In this document: positions 41,733-51,066 of the stretch, in pieces
Layout of the letters: each line of letters begins with the position of its first letter
Position numbering within the stretch: position 1 is the first letter of the stretch
Virus record (IMG/VR): IMGVR_UViG_3300044980_000048
Location: 1 to 64,000 of that record
DNA length: 64,000 bases
Direction: 5' to 3' (one strand)
Source of the DNA: a virus
The notes under the pieces: generated by a model
What the model saw: only the letters and a program-made list of their open reading frames with translations
What the model was told of the DNA's origin: nothing
Databases searched by the model: none
Program-made: the position numbers and the translations under genes

Positions 41733-42307
41733 TACTTTTTCTTAGCCGCACTTTTACCGTATTCATCTATCTTTTCGAGTCTTCCCTCGCCGGATAACGA
41801 ACCCGCATCCATATGAGGTACACCGCCTTTGGCGCATTTATCAACCGCACCGCCTTTCTTCATGCCCGGAGGACGCATCGGCATACCACCCGGAGCGCCA
41901 CCCATAGGCGGTGCGCCACCGGCCATAGGAGGCATCGGAGGGCGAGGCGGCGGCATTGACGGAGCCATAGCGGGAGGCATAGAAGGCGGAATCATGGGTT
42001 TATTGCCACCCTGCGGAACAACTACATTTACATGCACATGAGAGCCTTTTGTCTTGCCGCCACGCGCATGCTTATCAAGACGTTCATGGCTTTTCTCACC
42101 ATGAGCCGCACCGCCATCCTTCAATTTAAGCTGAGTGATTTTCTTACCGGGATGATCGTGCTTTTCATGTTGATGCACGCCCTCTTCAACGGCTTTCTTA
42201 ATGGCGCTCTTGACACCCTTATTCTGCTTGCCGGTGGAATATTCGCCTGATTTCATCACATGCCGAACCTTGGCCAGATGATCGCTATTGTGTACGCTGT
42301 GAAGCAT
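41732..42307 (-). CDS. KGG-motif virion-associated protein
   Basis: 191 residues from ATG 42307 with GGAG upstream. The N-terminal half is Lys/His helical (KSAIKKAVEEGVHQHEKHDH) with KSHERLDKHARGGK, the middle is Pro/Met-rich (PPSMPPAMAPSMPPPRPP), and the C terminus has MKKGGAVDKCAKGGVPHMDA and SGEGRLEKIDEYG. The same motifs recur in other virion proteins here. It overlaps the portal 3' end by 23 bp. Confidence 0.6.
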   Translation of the reverse strand: MLHSVHNSDHLAKVRHVMKSGEYSTGKQNKGVKSAIKKAVEEGVHQHEKHDHPGKKITQLKLKDGGAAHGEKSHERLDKHARGGKTKGSHVHVNVVVPQGGNKPMIPPSMPPAMAPSMPPPRPPMPPMAGGAPPMGGAPGGMPMRPPGMKKGGAVDKCAKGGVPHMDAGSLSGEGRLEKIDEYGKSAAKKK

Positions 42308-44513
42308 CGGAATCTCCAAAATTAGGTGGGTTGAAATGTTGAATCAAGTCACTCGCTCTGTCATGCGCTGCATTGCGAGATTCGGCATCAAGTTTTATGC
42401 GTGCAGTTTCTTCTTTCATCTGCGCGATGCGCTCACGAGACTGCATTTCCGCCGCATCGGCCTGCGTCTGTACTGCAAGTTTTTTCTGTTCAGTTTGCGC
42501 CTGCACTACCCTGTCAGCGGCTTCGCGCTGCTGCTGCTGTGAATCCTGCTGCAACTCAGCCTGCTTAATCTGCATATTCTGCTGCAATTCCTGCTGCTTT
42601 AATTGCGCCTGCATCTGTGCTGCAATAACGGCAGGATCGGGGGGTGCCTGCTGTGGCGGCGGCTGGTGGATTATCTCTTCAGGATTACTGATGCCGATAG
42701 TCTTAAGCGCGTGCTCATGTACCTTGAACTGGTCATAAAGCATCGGTGCCTGCTGCGCCAAGGTAATCAACGCCGTTGCCTGCATGATGCGGTGCATCTG
42801 TGCGGGTACGTTTGGATCGCTATTGGGTACGATATTCAGGTTTGTCAATTCAGCAGCCTGCCATTGCCGCGCTTTTGGATTGCTGCGGTAAAGCGGCTCC
42901 GGGTCTTGCATGAATAGCTTTTTCAGTTTCATCAACTCGCGCTTTTGCGACTGATGCAGGCGCTTATGCACAGCAGCCATGGTCTTTGTCTGCTGCTCTA
43001 TCATGGCCAGCATAGTGCCAACCGGCACGTTCTGCCTGCCTTCGCCTATCTCAAGATTAACCGCGCCGCCTATCTTTTCCGCCCCTTGCGCTATAATTTC
43101 CGCAAGCTGGATAAATACAGCGCTTGGCTCCTTATACGGCATCGGCATAAATGCCTTGCGTATATCATCCATCGGGCCGGTATCGACTTCAGGCCATTCG
43201 CCGGGGCCGGGATTAATCTCGTTTGTGCTTTGCCGCGTTCCCTTAACCCGCATGCCACCGGGGAAGTTATTAAACATCCCGGCATCCACCAGAATGCGCC
43301 AGATGGCCGTAAGCGCCATGGTCTGATTGCCAAGCAGGTGTAGATACCCAAGGCCAAGATAACCCATACCCGGTACTAGCATGTAATCGACAAACGGGAG
43401 GTCTTTCTTGTATTCCTTATCGTTCTCATCCCAATTGCGGCGTACATCAAGGATTATCTGTGAATCCTTGTCTATCGTAACGCGGTATGGCAGCGGCAGG
43501 TCTTCAGGAGCGCCTTTTTCATCGAATCCATAGTCTTCTGGTACAATCTCGCAGCAGCATTCGTAAACCGTATGCGGTATATCGCGTGGGCGCGGGCCAG
43601 TCGAATTGAGTCCCTGAGTCTGCTTTTCCTTCTGTTTTGTCGGATCGGCAGGTAACGAAGGGGTTGAAAGCTTTACATCCCGCCAGACTTTAGCCAACTG
43701 CATGCGGCGCACCTGAGACTGAGACATCTCAATCTTGTGCGTGACGCGCAATGCATTATCAAGGTCGGTGGCGCTTTCAGAAACAATCAAATCCGTAAGG
43801 TAGACGCATTCAATTACAGGACGTTTACGGAGCGGGCACTTATAGATTTTCTTAAACAACGTGCCACCATAACCAAGATAAAATGCACCCCTGTCCGTAT
43901 CCGGATAATATTCCGTCGCCGTTGTAGTCAGGTAATGATTGAAATCCTCTTCAAGCTGCTGCGCAAGTTCATCATCCTGTCCTGAAGGACTGCCGCCCTC
44001 AACGACGCCCTTGCAAGGCCCGCTGGCAGGTAACATCTCTCCGACAAAGGAAGACTGAAAATCCACGACAGCAGCCAGTAATACCGGATGCCGTACCGTG
44101 GAAACATTCTTTCTCTGCCTGCGCCCGGAGCGATCCTCCATCTTCAGACCAAGCAGATCAATGCCCTTGTTGTACATCGCAACCATGGCGCTACGGCTGC
44201 GAATATCGGTTTCTATGCCGTCCAGCAAATCAGCGGAAAGTGCGCTTAATTGCTGCGGTGGGATAGCCTTTATAGCAAGGTTATCGTCAAAGCTTGACGG
44301 TTCGTTGTCGTCATTTGCAGCACCAAGGCCCGTGCCGCCTTGGCCGATAATAACATCGCCATTATCAAGCGTCGTAACCGTAGTGCCGTCTTCAGTCTGC
44401 ACTACATTAGGTTTTGAATAATCCTCTGGCGCACCCAAGTCTATAGGCTCAACAGAAACCTGCGGCGCATCCTGAAAAACAGGCGCACCTTTCCAGTCGC
44501 GGGCGATTGGCAT
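42285..44513 (-). CDS. Portal protein
   Basis: A 742-residue protein matching the long portal proteins of Bcep22-like short-tailed phages: RSAMVAMYNKGIDLLGLKME, VRHPVLLAAVVDFQSSFVGE, DRGAFYLGYGGTLFKKIY, LPFVDYMLVPGMGYLGLGYL, FNNFPGGMRVKG and MLAMIEQQTKTMAAVHKRLH. The C-terminal ~120 residues are a Gln-rich coiled coil, the expected barrel extension. It follows terminase by one small gene. Confidence 0.88.
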   Translation of the reverse strand: MPIARDWKGAPVFQDAPQVSVEPIDLGAPEDYSKPNVVQTEDGTTVTTLDNGDVIIGQGGTGLGAANDDNEPSSFDDNLAIKAIPPQQLSALSADLLDGIETDIRSRSAMVAMYNKGIDLLGLKMEDRSGRRQRKNVSTVRHPVLLAAVVDFQSSFVGEMLPASGPCKGVVEGGSPSGQDDELAQQLEEDFNHYLTTTATEYYPDTDRGAFYLGYGGTLFKKIYKCPLRKRPVIECVYLTDLIVSESATDLDNALRVTHKIEMSQSQVRRMQLAKVWRDVKLSTPSLPADPTKQKEKQTQGLNSTGPRPRDIPHTVYECCCEIVPEDYGFDEKGAPEDLPLPYRVTIDKDSQIILDVRRNWDENDKEYKKDLPFVDYMLVPGMGYLGLGYLHLLGNQTMALTAIWRILVDAGMFNNFPGGMRVKGTRQSTNEINPGPGEWPEVDTGPMDDIRKAFMPMPYKEPSAVFIQLAEIIAQGAEKIGGAVNLEIGEGRQNVPVGTMLAMIEQQTKTMAAVHKRLHQSQKRELMKLKKLFMQDPEPLYRSNPKARQWQAAELTNLNIVPNSDPNVPAQMHRIMQATALITLAQQAPMLYDQFKVHEHALKTIGISNPEEIIHQPPPQQAPPDPAVIAAQMQAQLKQQELQQNMQIKQAELQQDSQQQQREAADRVVQAQTEQKKLAVQTQADAAEMQSRERIAQMKEETARIKLDAESRNAAHDRASDLIQHFNPPNFGDSDASQRTQ

Positions 44514-44589
44514 TTATGATGATTCTAATATAGTGTGGGGAGGCGCATGAGCGCAGAAAGGACGAATTTATATTACGTTAGCATTAAAT

Positions 44590-44607
44590 CCGCTTTTTAT
44601 CAAGCGG
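44590..44607 (-). terminator. Hairpin at 3' end of the 44600 gene
   Basis: CCGCTT (44590-44595) pairs with AAGCGG (44602-44607) around a 6-base loop, overlapping the stop codon of the minus-strand gene. The bases that follow in the transcript (ATTTAAT) are a weak U-tract. It may attenuate transcription between terminase and portal. Confidence 0.4.
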
Positions 44608-45094
44608 GTAATTTTACATTCCATCCCGCAATTAAGCACCATTCAAGTAAACCCACTCGCAAAAGTCCAATGATATTGTTATACCGTTCGCTTCGTTCTC
44701 CATGCTCTATGGCAAGCTCTGCAAAAGTCTTATCGTTGTCACATATAGCCTTACAAACTGAAAATGCTACAGTATGATCTTTAGCCATTAATTCTTGCCA
44801 TACCCTGAATCTTTTTAGAACATCCAACACAAAATCATTGTATTCGCTTGCGCTGATTCCGGGCAATTCCCCATACTTAAATTGACGATAATTAACCAAA
44901 CCGCCATATGACACGCGAATCCCTATAGCTATTTGAATCATTGCATCAATTTCCTGATCGGTAAGCCTCTCCATAAGCCTGTGGACTGACTTGCGCATGA
45001 AGAACGCACGATATGTCCGTGCCTGAGAAAGTTTCCGTAAGGCAGGGACTACACTATCAACGGGTGAAAACTTCTTTTTGGGGAGTTTTTTCAT
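44600..45094 (-). CDS. Hypothetical protein downstream of terminase
   Basis: A 164-residue helical protein (TDQEIDAMIQIAIGIRVSYG, DNDKTFAELAIEHGERSERY). The TFAELA...SERYNNIIGLLRVG segment could be a helix-turn-helix. It overlaps the terminase stop. A small terminase subunit is possible, but no motif proves it. Confidence 0.55.
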   Translation of the reverse strand: MKKLPKKKFSPVDSVVPALRKLSQARTYRAFFMRKSVHRLMERLTDQEIDAMIQIAIGIRVSYGGLVNYRQFKYGELPGISASEYNDFVLDVLKRFRVWQELMAKDHTVAFSVCKAICDNDKTFAELAIEHGERSERYNNIIGLLRVGLLEWCLIAGWNVKLPA

Positions 45095-46719
45095 ACGGGA
45101 TAAAGCGGGTCGGGATCGTTTCCGGTGAATATTGAAGATTCCATTTCGGCACGTTGCGTTTCTTCCGGCATAAGCGCAAGACCGAGTTTGCGGAGATACC
45201 CAAGGCCCATGGTAAGGGCGTCTACCATATCATCGTGTTTTGCCTTGGGAAAGCTACTGCATTGGTTAATGCATGCATCTACCCAACTCCTGTCAGGAGC
45301 ATAGACGCAATTCGCTGAGAATAGTGGAACAACGGCATGAGCGCGCGCCGTCTTGCTGGTATCGGCGGGATAGGGGAAAATCTGAAATTCCTGTGGACTG
45401 CAAATGCGTTGCATCTCCTGCAATATACTCTGCCCGCTGGCCTTATCTTCAATGATTGCAACATCCACTTTCCTTCTGCGACAAGTGGCAATCGTTTTTT
45501 CCAGCAGGTCATTAAAAGCAAGACGCTCATTCCATACTTCCACTAGCATGATTTTGCTTAATCCCTGCCTGTTTTTGAATACACCAAGCACTACGCAAGC
45601 GGATGGATCGTTTTCTTCTTTCTCCTTAAAAGCGGTATCGAACGAAGCCACTACATATTCAAAATCAGGGTAACTCGGCTGCATGGCAACTTTCATCGTG
45701 CCATCCTTGCCGCGCCATTTTACCTGTTTCATCCATATTTCCTCTTCACCTTCAGGGGGCCATAACTGCCACCATTCACGCTTGATGATGCCGCCCCCGC
45801 GCGGTGCTGGAATTTGCTGATATTGGCCAGCATACGCATATGGCCCTTTGATTTTCTGAAGGCCCTTAACAACATCGTAAGAAAATCTTTCTTCCCACGC
45901 CAACTCGCCCTCTTCAGTGCGCGGGTCTTCCCATCCGATGTCTGTAGAGCATTTACGCATCGAATCAAATTCCATCGGAACCATGACATGAACATATCCC
46001 GTGCCATATTCCAAAAGTGTGTTCGTCGCGTCATCTTCGCTGGTGCGCTGCTGAATATTCACTATTACGCCCGTCTGCATATTATTAAGACGATCAGGCA
46101 TCGTTTCGCGTAACCATGTATTTGTTGTCAACATCACGGCTTCTGATTCTGAATCATCCGTTGAATTTGCATCGTCTATCAATATACGGTCTGCACGCTC
46201 GCCAGTACCCATGCCGCCTATAGAACTGGCTATTTTCCATCCCGTCTTATCGTTTGAAACCTTGATAACGCTTTCCTGTTCCACCTGAAATACATCTCCC
46301 CACTTTGCCTGATAATCGTCATGAAGGATTATTTTAAGAAAACGTCCGTTATCACGTACTGTGAGGCGTTGCGAGTAGGAAAAATTTAAATAACGCAGAT
46401 GCGGCATCTTTTGCGGCCCCCATTCCCACGCGGGCCAAAAGACGCATACACAAAGGCTTTTCATAAATCCGGGGGGCACATTAAAAATCACTTTCCTGAT
46501 AATACCGAACGTAATCGCTTCAAGGTGCAAGCATATCGCATCCAATGGCCATCCCCACACTAAAGGCGTTTCAGGTTCAACGATATGCCAATGTTTCTTG
46601 ATAAATTCCGCTAATGATTCCTCACATGCCTCTTTTTCACGAACAATCTCCAACCTTTCCTTCAGGGATTGAAGAAGCGCATTATCAGGAAGCGGTTGTA
46701 GAATCTGTTGCTTTGCCAT
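45091..46719 (-). CDS. terL: Terminase large subunit
   Basis: A 542-residue packaging motor with a Walker A variant VPPGFMKSL (81-89), Walker B ILIDD (179-183), a TWLRETMPDRLN coupling region, and a C-terminal RNase H-like nuclease with ASFDTAF, VAIIEDKASG and KHDDMVDAL. It pumps DNA into the prohead through the portal and cuts concatemers. The gene begins inside the last codons of a glycosyltransferase gene, so the carbohydrate and packaging genes form one transcript. Confidence 0.93.
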   Translation of the reverse strand: MAKQQILQPLPDNALLQSLKERLEIVREKEACEESLAEFIKKHWHIVEPETPLVWGWPLDAICLHLEAITFGIIRKVIFNVPPGFMKSLCVCVFWPAWEWGPQKMPHLRYLNFSYSQRLTVRDNGRFLKIILHDDYQAKWGDVFQVEQESVIKVSNDKTGWKIASSIGGMGTGERADRILIDDANSTDDSESEAVMLTTNTWLRETMPDRLNNMQTGVIVNIQQRTSEDDATNTLLEYGTGYVHVMVPMEFDSMRKCSTDIGWEDPRTEEGELAWEERFSYDVVKGLQKIKGPYAYAGQYQQIPAPRGGGIIKREWWQLWPPEGEEEIWMKQVKWRGKDGTMKVAMQPSYPDFEYVVASFDTAFKEKEENDPSACVVLGVFKNRQGLSKIMLVEVWNERLAFNDLLEKTIATCRRRKVDVAIIEDKASGQSILQEMQRICSPQEFQIFPYPADTSKTARAHAVVPLFSANCVYAPDRSWVDACINQCSSFPKAKHDDMVDALTMGLGYLRKLGLALMPEETQRAEMESSIFTGNDPDPLYPV

Positions 46720-47677
46720 CTTCTTTAATCGTATTCGGCTTTATGTAGAATGTCTTTTCGCCCACATGGCCTAGCTGCGTAGACATATCAAAATCCATCC
46801 ATATCTTGAAGCCGGATTTGCGTACAAGCTTACAGAAGGTAATATCCTCTCCAAACGCATCACCATCTGCGTAGTTAGGGGGCTCATAGAAAGCTGGCAT
46901 ACCAATTGTCTGAAATACAGTAAGCTTGATAAGCTGGCAGCAGGAGCCGATTAAAGCCATTTCCACTAATCCTTGGCCTGCGCTTATTATCTTATGTGTT
47001 CCCGTTGAATCAGGAGGCGCAACGGCAACACCTATGGGAGTGCCGGTTTCATCGCCGCGTTTGCAGGCCGTTGCTGAGATTATATCAAGATTGTAGGAAA
47101 GAAACCTGTGCAGCAGAAACGAGGGAAACACCATATCGTTATCGAGGAAAAGTATGTGTGTAGCGCCATTCTTCATGGCGTCCTGCACCAAGCGATTACG
47201 GTTACTCGTAATGCGACTGCCCATACAATCGCGGATAATAAACTGGATATTATCTTGCTGTTTTATCGTCAGAAGCATGGCAATAAGGCTTTGCATGAAT
47301 TCCGCCTTCATGGAACCGTAATGTGGCAATCCGATATAAACTACGCGCTTGGGCGGCCTTACATCCGGTATCTGCGCATCGGGTATAATTTCCTTGACGC
47401 GGGCAAACATCTTCTCAGCTTCATCGTATTGCCCGGTAATACGGTAAATGTTACCCCAATTATACATCGCTCTGTCATGGCGCGGGTCTAGCTCTATCGC
47501 TTTCTTAAAGCACATACCCGCATAGTCCTGATCGCCCTTGGCCATCTTGAGACAGCCCATATAATGCCAACCGTTAGCAAGTTCTGGATTTTCCTCAAGT
47601 ATAGAAGCCAGAAGCGAAAAAGCTTCATCGGATTTATTCTCGCGCAGGAGGGATTCTATGAAGGAGAAATCGGTCAC
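46685..47677 (-). CDS. TPR - glycosyltransferase (GT-A) fusion
   Basis: 330 residues from a GTG. Residues ~1-95 are TPR repeats (NGWHYMGCLKMAKGDQDYAG, MYNWGNIYRITGQYDEAEKM). From ~108 a GT-A-like domain follows (VVYIGLPHYGSMKAEFMQSL, THILFLDNDMVFP with a DxD-like acidic site, SATACKRGD, DFDMSTQLGHVG). Such TPR-GT2 fusions occur in bacterial surface glycan clusters. It overlaps the next GT gene and terL. Confidence 0.72.
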   Translation of the reverse strand: MTDFSFIESLLRENKSDEAFSLLASILEENPELANGWHYMGCLKMAKGDQDYAGMCFKKAIELDPRHDRAMYNWGNIYRITGQYDEAEKMFARVKEIIPDAQIPDVRPPKRVVYIGLPHYGSMKAEFMQSLIAMLLTIKQQDNIQFIIRDCMGSRITSNRNRLVQDAMKNGATHILFLDNDMVFPSFLLHRFLSYNLDIISATACKRGDETGTPIGVAVAPPDSTGTHKIISAGQGLVEMALIGSCCQLIKLTVFQTIGMPAFYEPPNYADGDAFGEDITFCKLVRKSGFKIWMDFDMSTQLGHVGEKTFYIKPNTIKEDGKATDSTTAS

Positions 47678-48336
47678 AGTTTTAACCTCTCTCTAACACG
47701 TTTCAAATCTTCTTGGTACTTCGGCCCGTTGATATATGCCTTATATGCCGCACCGTCATCCGTATGCGAAGGCTGCGTTGCGTAGGTAGTATCAAATTCG
47801 GCTTTCCCTACCTGCCAGTGGCGATGCTCAAGCAATACGTCGCTGCAATATCGTGCCAAACCTAATTCAAGAGCGAATGTGCGCCATATCAAGTCAGCGC
47901 TGCCCCGTTTTATGTATGGCGGGCATAGCCATCCCCATGCGCGTACCAGATCGCCGCCAATAAAGGGATGCGTTGCAGCAAACCTGTCCTGATGAATTCC
48001 ATCATCGCCCCATGCCACGCAATAGGGAATACAGGCGTCACGCAACCGAACATCCCATTTTTCCGTCATAGGAGCTACATCATCGGCAATCAGCGCATAC
48101 CACGGCTCATTTGGGTTTTCTTCAACCACGCCATTCATTGCCGCCGCTAAATCACGGCATTTTTTATTAATCTTAAAATTCCAAGTAGCAGGAAAATTCC
48201 TTATGATTCTTTCGTAAACAACAAAATTATCCTCGTCGATCACTACGGTAACGGGCAGAGTTGCAGCAGTGACTTCATACGCCTTAATAAAGCGATTCAG
48301 GCTATCAGGACGGCCACGGGTAGGAAGGATAATCAC
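47674..48336 (-). CDS. Glycosyltransferase family 2-like protein
   Basis: 220 residues from a GTG. MIILPTRGRPDSLNRFIKAY and VTVVIDEDNF are the first strands of a GT-A fold. WYALIADDVAPMTEKWD has the acidic metal site, and the C terminus has LLEHRHWQVGKAEFDTTY. The donor sugar is unknown. It is coupled to neighbours by 4-bp overlaps. Confidence 0.7.
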   Translation of the reverse strand: MIILPTRGRPDSLNRFIKAYEVTAATLPVTVVIDEDNFVVYERIIRNFPATWNFKINKKCRDLAAAMNGVVEENPNEPWYALIADDVAPMTEKWDVRLRDACIPYCVAWGDDGIHQDRFAATHPFIGGDLVRAWGWLCPPYIKRGSADLIWRTFALELGLARYCSDVLLEHRHWQVGKAEFDTTYATQPSHTDDGAAYKAYINGPKYQEDLKRVRERLKL

Positions 48337-49160
48337 AACAGCCCTCTTTCCTGTAAAATATGCTTCTGCGTCACTTTGGAGAATATCTCAAAACCTGCTT
48401 CTGCAACATTCTGTACACCATCCTGCAACTTCAAGACAGTGTGGCAGGTTTCAACAATATTATCATAATTGCAAAACAGCGCTGCGTTATAGTAAGGCTT
48501 CTCAAGTTCCTTGTCTGCACCATACTCGGAAACCACGCATACCTTATTCGCAAACAGGTGGGAGCAGCGGATAATCTCAAAAATAGCAGCCTGATAGTAG
48601 TGAAGGTTTAGCACCAATTTGCTCTGCGCAATATACTTATCCCGTTCTGCGCCGTACTTTCCAAATAGCGTAAAAATATTAAGTCCGGTTTTCTTCAGGT
48701 CATTGAGGATTCTTTCACGGCGAATATTGAGCGACCCATAGAAAAGAACGTCTATTTTCTTTTCCTGATCTAACTCTATATTGCCCATGGACGGACAATA
48801 TCCAATCGGCACGTACTTGGCCTCAATGCCAAATCCTTTGAGTCTTTGCACGTTTAAATGCGAGTAATCCCATACTTCATGCTCGCGGAGCATCTGAAGG
48901 TAATGATTCGTCATCCAAGCGTTGCCGGTGAGCGTATCAATTTGCTCGGTCTGATAGATAACGGCATCGGCAGGTAGTTTTATAATCTCTCCATCAGTCA
49001 AATGTGCGCCGAAGACAAGCGGCGCACTGTAATGTGTCTTCGGATCAATCGCCATGGGAACGTTAAGTGCGTAATAAAAACCTGTAGCAACTTCCCTGAA
49101 AGCCTCGCTATGGATATATCCTTCAGGCTTAACAAGCCATACAGATTTCACCGTGCTCAT
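48333..49160 (-). CDS. GT-B-like glycosyltransferase
   Basis: A 275-residue protein. PIGYCPSMG, KKIDVLFYGSLNIRRERILN, NIFTLFGKYGAERDKYIAQS, KLVLNLHYYQAAIFEIIRCS and NKVCVVSEYG match the donor-binding half of GT-B enzymes. The FEIIR Glu and surrounding residues are the usual nucleotide-sugar site. It lies in the glycan operon. Confidence 0.7.
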   Translation of the reverse strand: MSTVKSVWLVKPEGYIHSEAFREVATGFYYALNVPMAIDPKTHYSAPLVFGAHLTDGEIIKLPADAVIYQTEQIDTLTGNAWMTNHYLQMLREHEVWDYSHLNVQRLKGFGIEAKYVPIGYCPSMGNIELDQEKKIDVLFYGSLNIRRERILNDLKKTGLNIFTLFGKYGAERDKYIAQSKLVLNLHYYQAAIFEIIRCSHLFANKVCVVSEYGADKELEKPYYNAALFCNYDNIVETCHTVLKLQDGVQNVAEAGFEIFSKVTQKHILQERGLL

Positions 49161-50140
49161 TGATACGCCTCATCATTGAAGGCGATATACCTATTCTTCG
49201 CGGCATCACGGTTAGCGCCATACCAAGCAATCGTGTCGCGTATGCCGTCTTCAAGGCCCACCCGCGCATGAAATCCATAGCCCGCAGCCTTGGTCATATC
49301 CATCACGCGCTGATTATCGCCTCCCGGCATCGTCTGATCCCATACTATCTCACGCGGCCCACCGGGAGCATGTTTGGCTACAAGCTCTGCTACATCGGCA
49401 ATCGTCACGGGATTGCCGCTGCCTAAGTTTATAGGTTCATGAATACCTTTCTCAACGGCAAGCATCGTCCCCGCTGCAACGTCTTCTGCATGGATGAAAT
49501 CACGGTATGCCGCACCGCTTCCCCAGACCGTCAAAGGCCCATCGTTCTCCACTACGCGGGCAATTAGAGAGGGCAATACCATAGCCGTTTCCGAGTCAAA
49601 GTTATCCCATGGCCCATACACATTGGCTGGCCTCACAATAGATGTCCTGAAGCCAAACTCTTCTGCATAGGCAGCCGCCTGCAATTCTCCCATCCGCTTC
49701 GCCCATCCCGCATACCAGTCATTAGGCGACGGAAAGCCATCCCACATATCGCCCTCATGAAAGACTTCCGCAGGCGGATAGACCCCTACGGTGCTGGTAT
49801 AAAGATAATGCTTCACCTTGGCGCGTCTGGCCGCCTCCATCATGTTGATGGAAGTCTGTAATATCGGAGTGAAAAACCTCGCCGGATATTTCTTTGTGGC
49901 AGAAGGCGAACCCTTAACGCCTACAAGGTTAAATACAATATCCTTGCCTTGGCATGCGCTCTCGCAATTCGAGAATTCCCTTAAGTCGCACCTGTGGTTG
50001 CCATCCATGGAGGCATTGTAAACAATAGCATCACGCCTGCGCAGCATTTCTACCAGCGGACGGCCTATAAGGCCGGTGCCGCCTGCTACCAATACTTTCT
50101 TGCCCTCATAGAAGTTTTTCACGCGAAATTTTCCCGTCAT
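49157..50140 (-). CDS. NAD-dependent sugar epimerase/dehydratase (extended SDR)
   Basis: A 327-residue protein. VLVAGGTGLIG (NAD-binding GxxGxxG), LYTSTVGVYPPAE (catalytic Ser/Thr), WYAGWAKRMGE (YxxxK), VRPANVYGPWDNF and YRDFIHAEDVA give a complete extended SDR. It most resembles GDP-fucose-synthase or GDP-sugar epimerase/reductases. Clustering with a GDP-mannose dehydratase supports a GDP-sugar substrate. Confidence 0.8.
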   Translation of the reverse strand: MTGKFRVKNFYEGKKVLVAGGTGLIGRPLVEMLRRRDAIVYNASMDGNHRCDLREFSNCESACQGKDIVFNLVGVKGSPSATKKYPARFFTPILQTSINMMEAARRAKVKHYLYTSTVGVYPPAEVFHEGDMWDGFPSPNDWYAGWAKRMGELQAAAYAEEFGFRTSIVRPANVYGPWDNFDSETAMVLPSLIARVVENDGPLTVWGSGAAYRDFIHAEDVAAGTMLAVEKGIHEPINLGSGNPVTIADVAELVAKHAPGGPREIVWDQTMPGGDNQRVMDMTKAAGYGFHARVGLEDGIRDTIAWYGANRDAAKNRYIAFNDEAYQ

Positions 50141-51066
50141 TTATTTTCCTGAAACCACTTCCACGTTTTATGGATGCCCTGTTCCAGCATCGTTATCGGA
50201 TGCCAGCCAATCTGTTCCTGCGCATAGGAACAGTCCAGCGACACACTCATGTCAATCGTTGGCTTACTTGTATCGTAGGTTATATTGATTTTCTTTCCCG
50301 ATGCCTCAATTATCTTGGCCACAAGTTCATTGATCGGCGTTGCCGTTCCACTGCCGCAGTTGAATAATTCATAGGAATTTTTCTGCCGTTCTATGGCGCA
50401 CTGGACGAATGAAACCAAGTCGTCAATGTAAAGTAAATCCCGCGCCTCGGTGCCGTTGCCCCATACAATAATATCCTTATCGGCCTGCGCAACCTTCGTC
50501 ATCGTAGCGCCAAACACATGCGTGCGCTCAAGATCAAATTTATCGTAAGGCCCGTAAAAGTTACTTCCGCGTATCACGGTAAACTTTGTTTCGCCAAGGC
50601 CAGCGTAAAAGGCGCACATTTTTTCATTGTACAGCTTGGTATTCACCATCCCAAAATAGCGCGGATGCGGGAAGACTTCCGCCATCTCGTTTACATGGCC
50701 ACCGCTGTACATCGTCGAGCAACTGAAATAAACGACCTGCTTAACCTTATGCTCGAATGCCGAACGGAATATATAGGCATTCATCACCGCGTTATCCGTC
50801 ACGTGAATCCAAGGCTTGCCAAACGTGTCCTGACAGCCCGACGTTACCGCCGCAGCCTGAATGACAATATCCTTGTCCTGCATAACGGCATCGACATTCT
50901 CAGGATCGCACAAATCCGCATGCAACCATTTTACGTTAATATGCCTCCATGGAAGCTTTTCATGAACCACACACGTAACATCATAGCCGGGATGTTCAGC
51001 GAGTCGCTTTGCAATATTGCGTCCAAGGAAACCCGTTGCGCCTAATACCAAAACCTTCTGTTTCAT
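50137..51066 (-). CDS. Second SDR sugar epimerase, atypical active site
   Basis: 309 residues from ATG 51066. VLVLGATGFLGRNI and VIRGSNFYGPYDKFDLERTH are clear SDR features, and DLLYIDDLVSFV matches GDP-L-fucose synthase. SCSTMYSGG carries the Ser. Around the expected YxxxK the sequence is RYFGMVNTKLYNEK, where Tyr and Lys are not at the standard spacing. Activity needs caution. It is likely paired with the other SDR. Confidence 0.75.
   Translation of the reverse strand: MKQKVLVLGATGFLGRNIAKRLAEHPGYDVTCVVHEKLPWRHINVKWLHADLCDPENVDAVMQDKDIVIQAAAVTSGCQDTFGKPWIHVTDNAVMNAYIFRSAFEHKVKQVVYFSCSTMYSGGHVNEMAEVFPHPRYFGMVNTKLYNEKMCAFYAGLGETKFTVIRGSNFYGPYDKFDLERTHVFGATMTKVAQADKDIIVWGNGTEARDLLYIDDLVSFVQCAIERQKNSYELFNCGSGTATPINELVAKIIEASGKKINITYDTSKPTIDMSVSLDCSYAQEQIGWHPITMLEQGIHKTWKWFQENK

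Noticed and set aside
44600-45094. Firm call as terminase small subunit
   Set aside because: Position near terL is suggestive, but it lies downstream of it and no TerS motif is visible.
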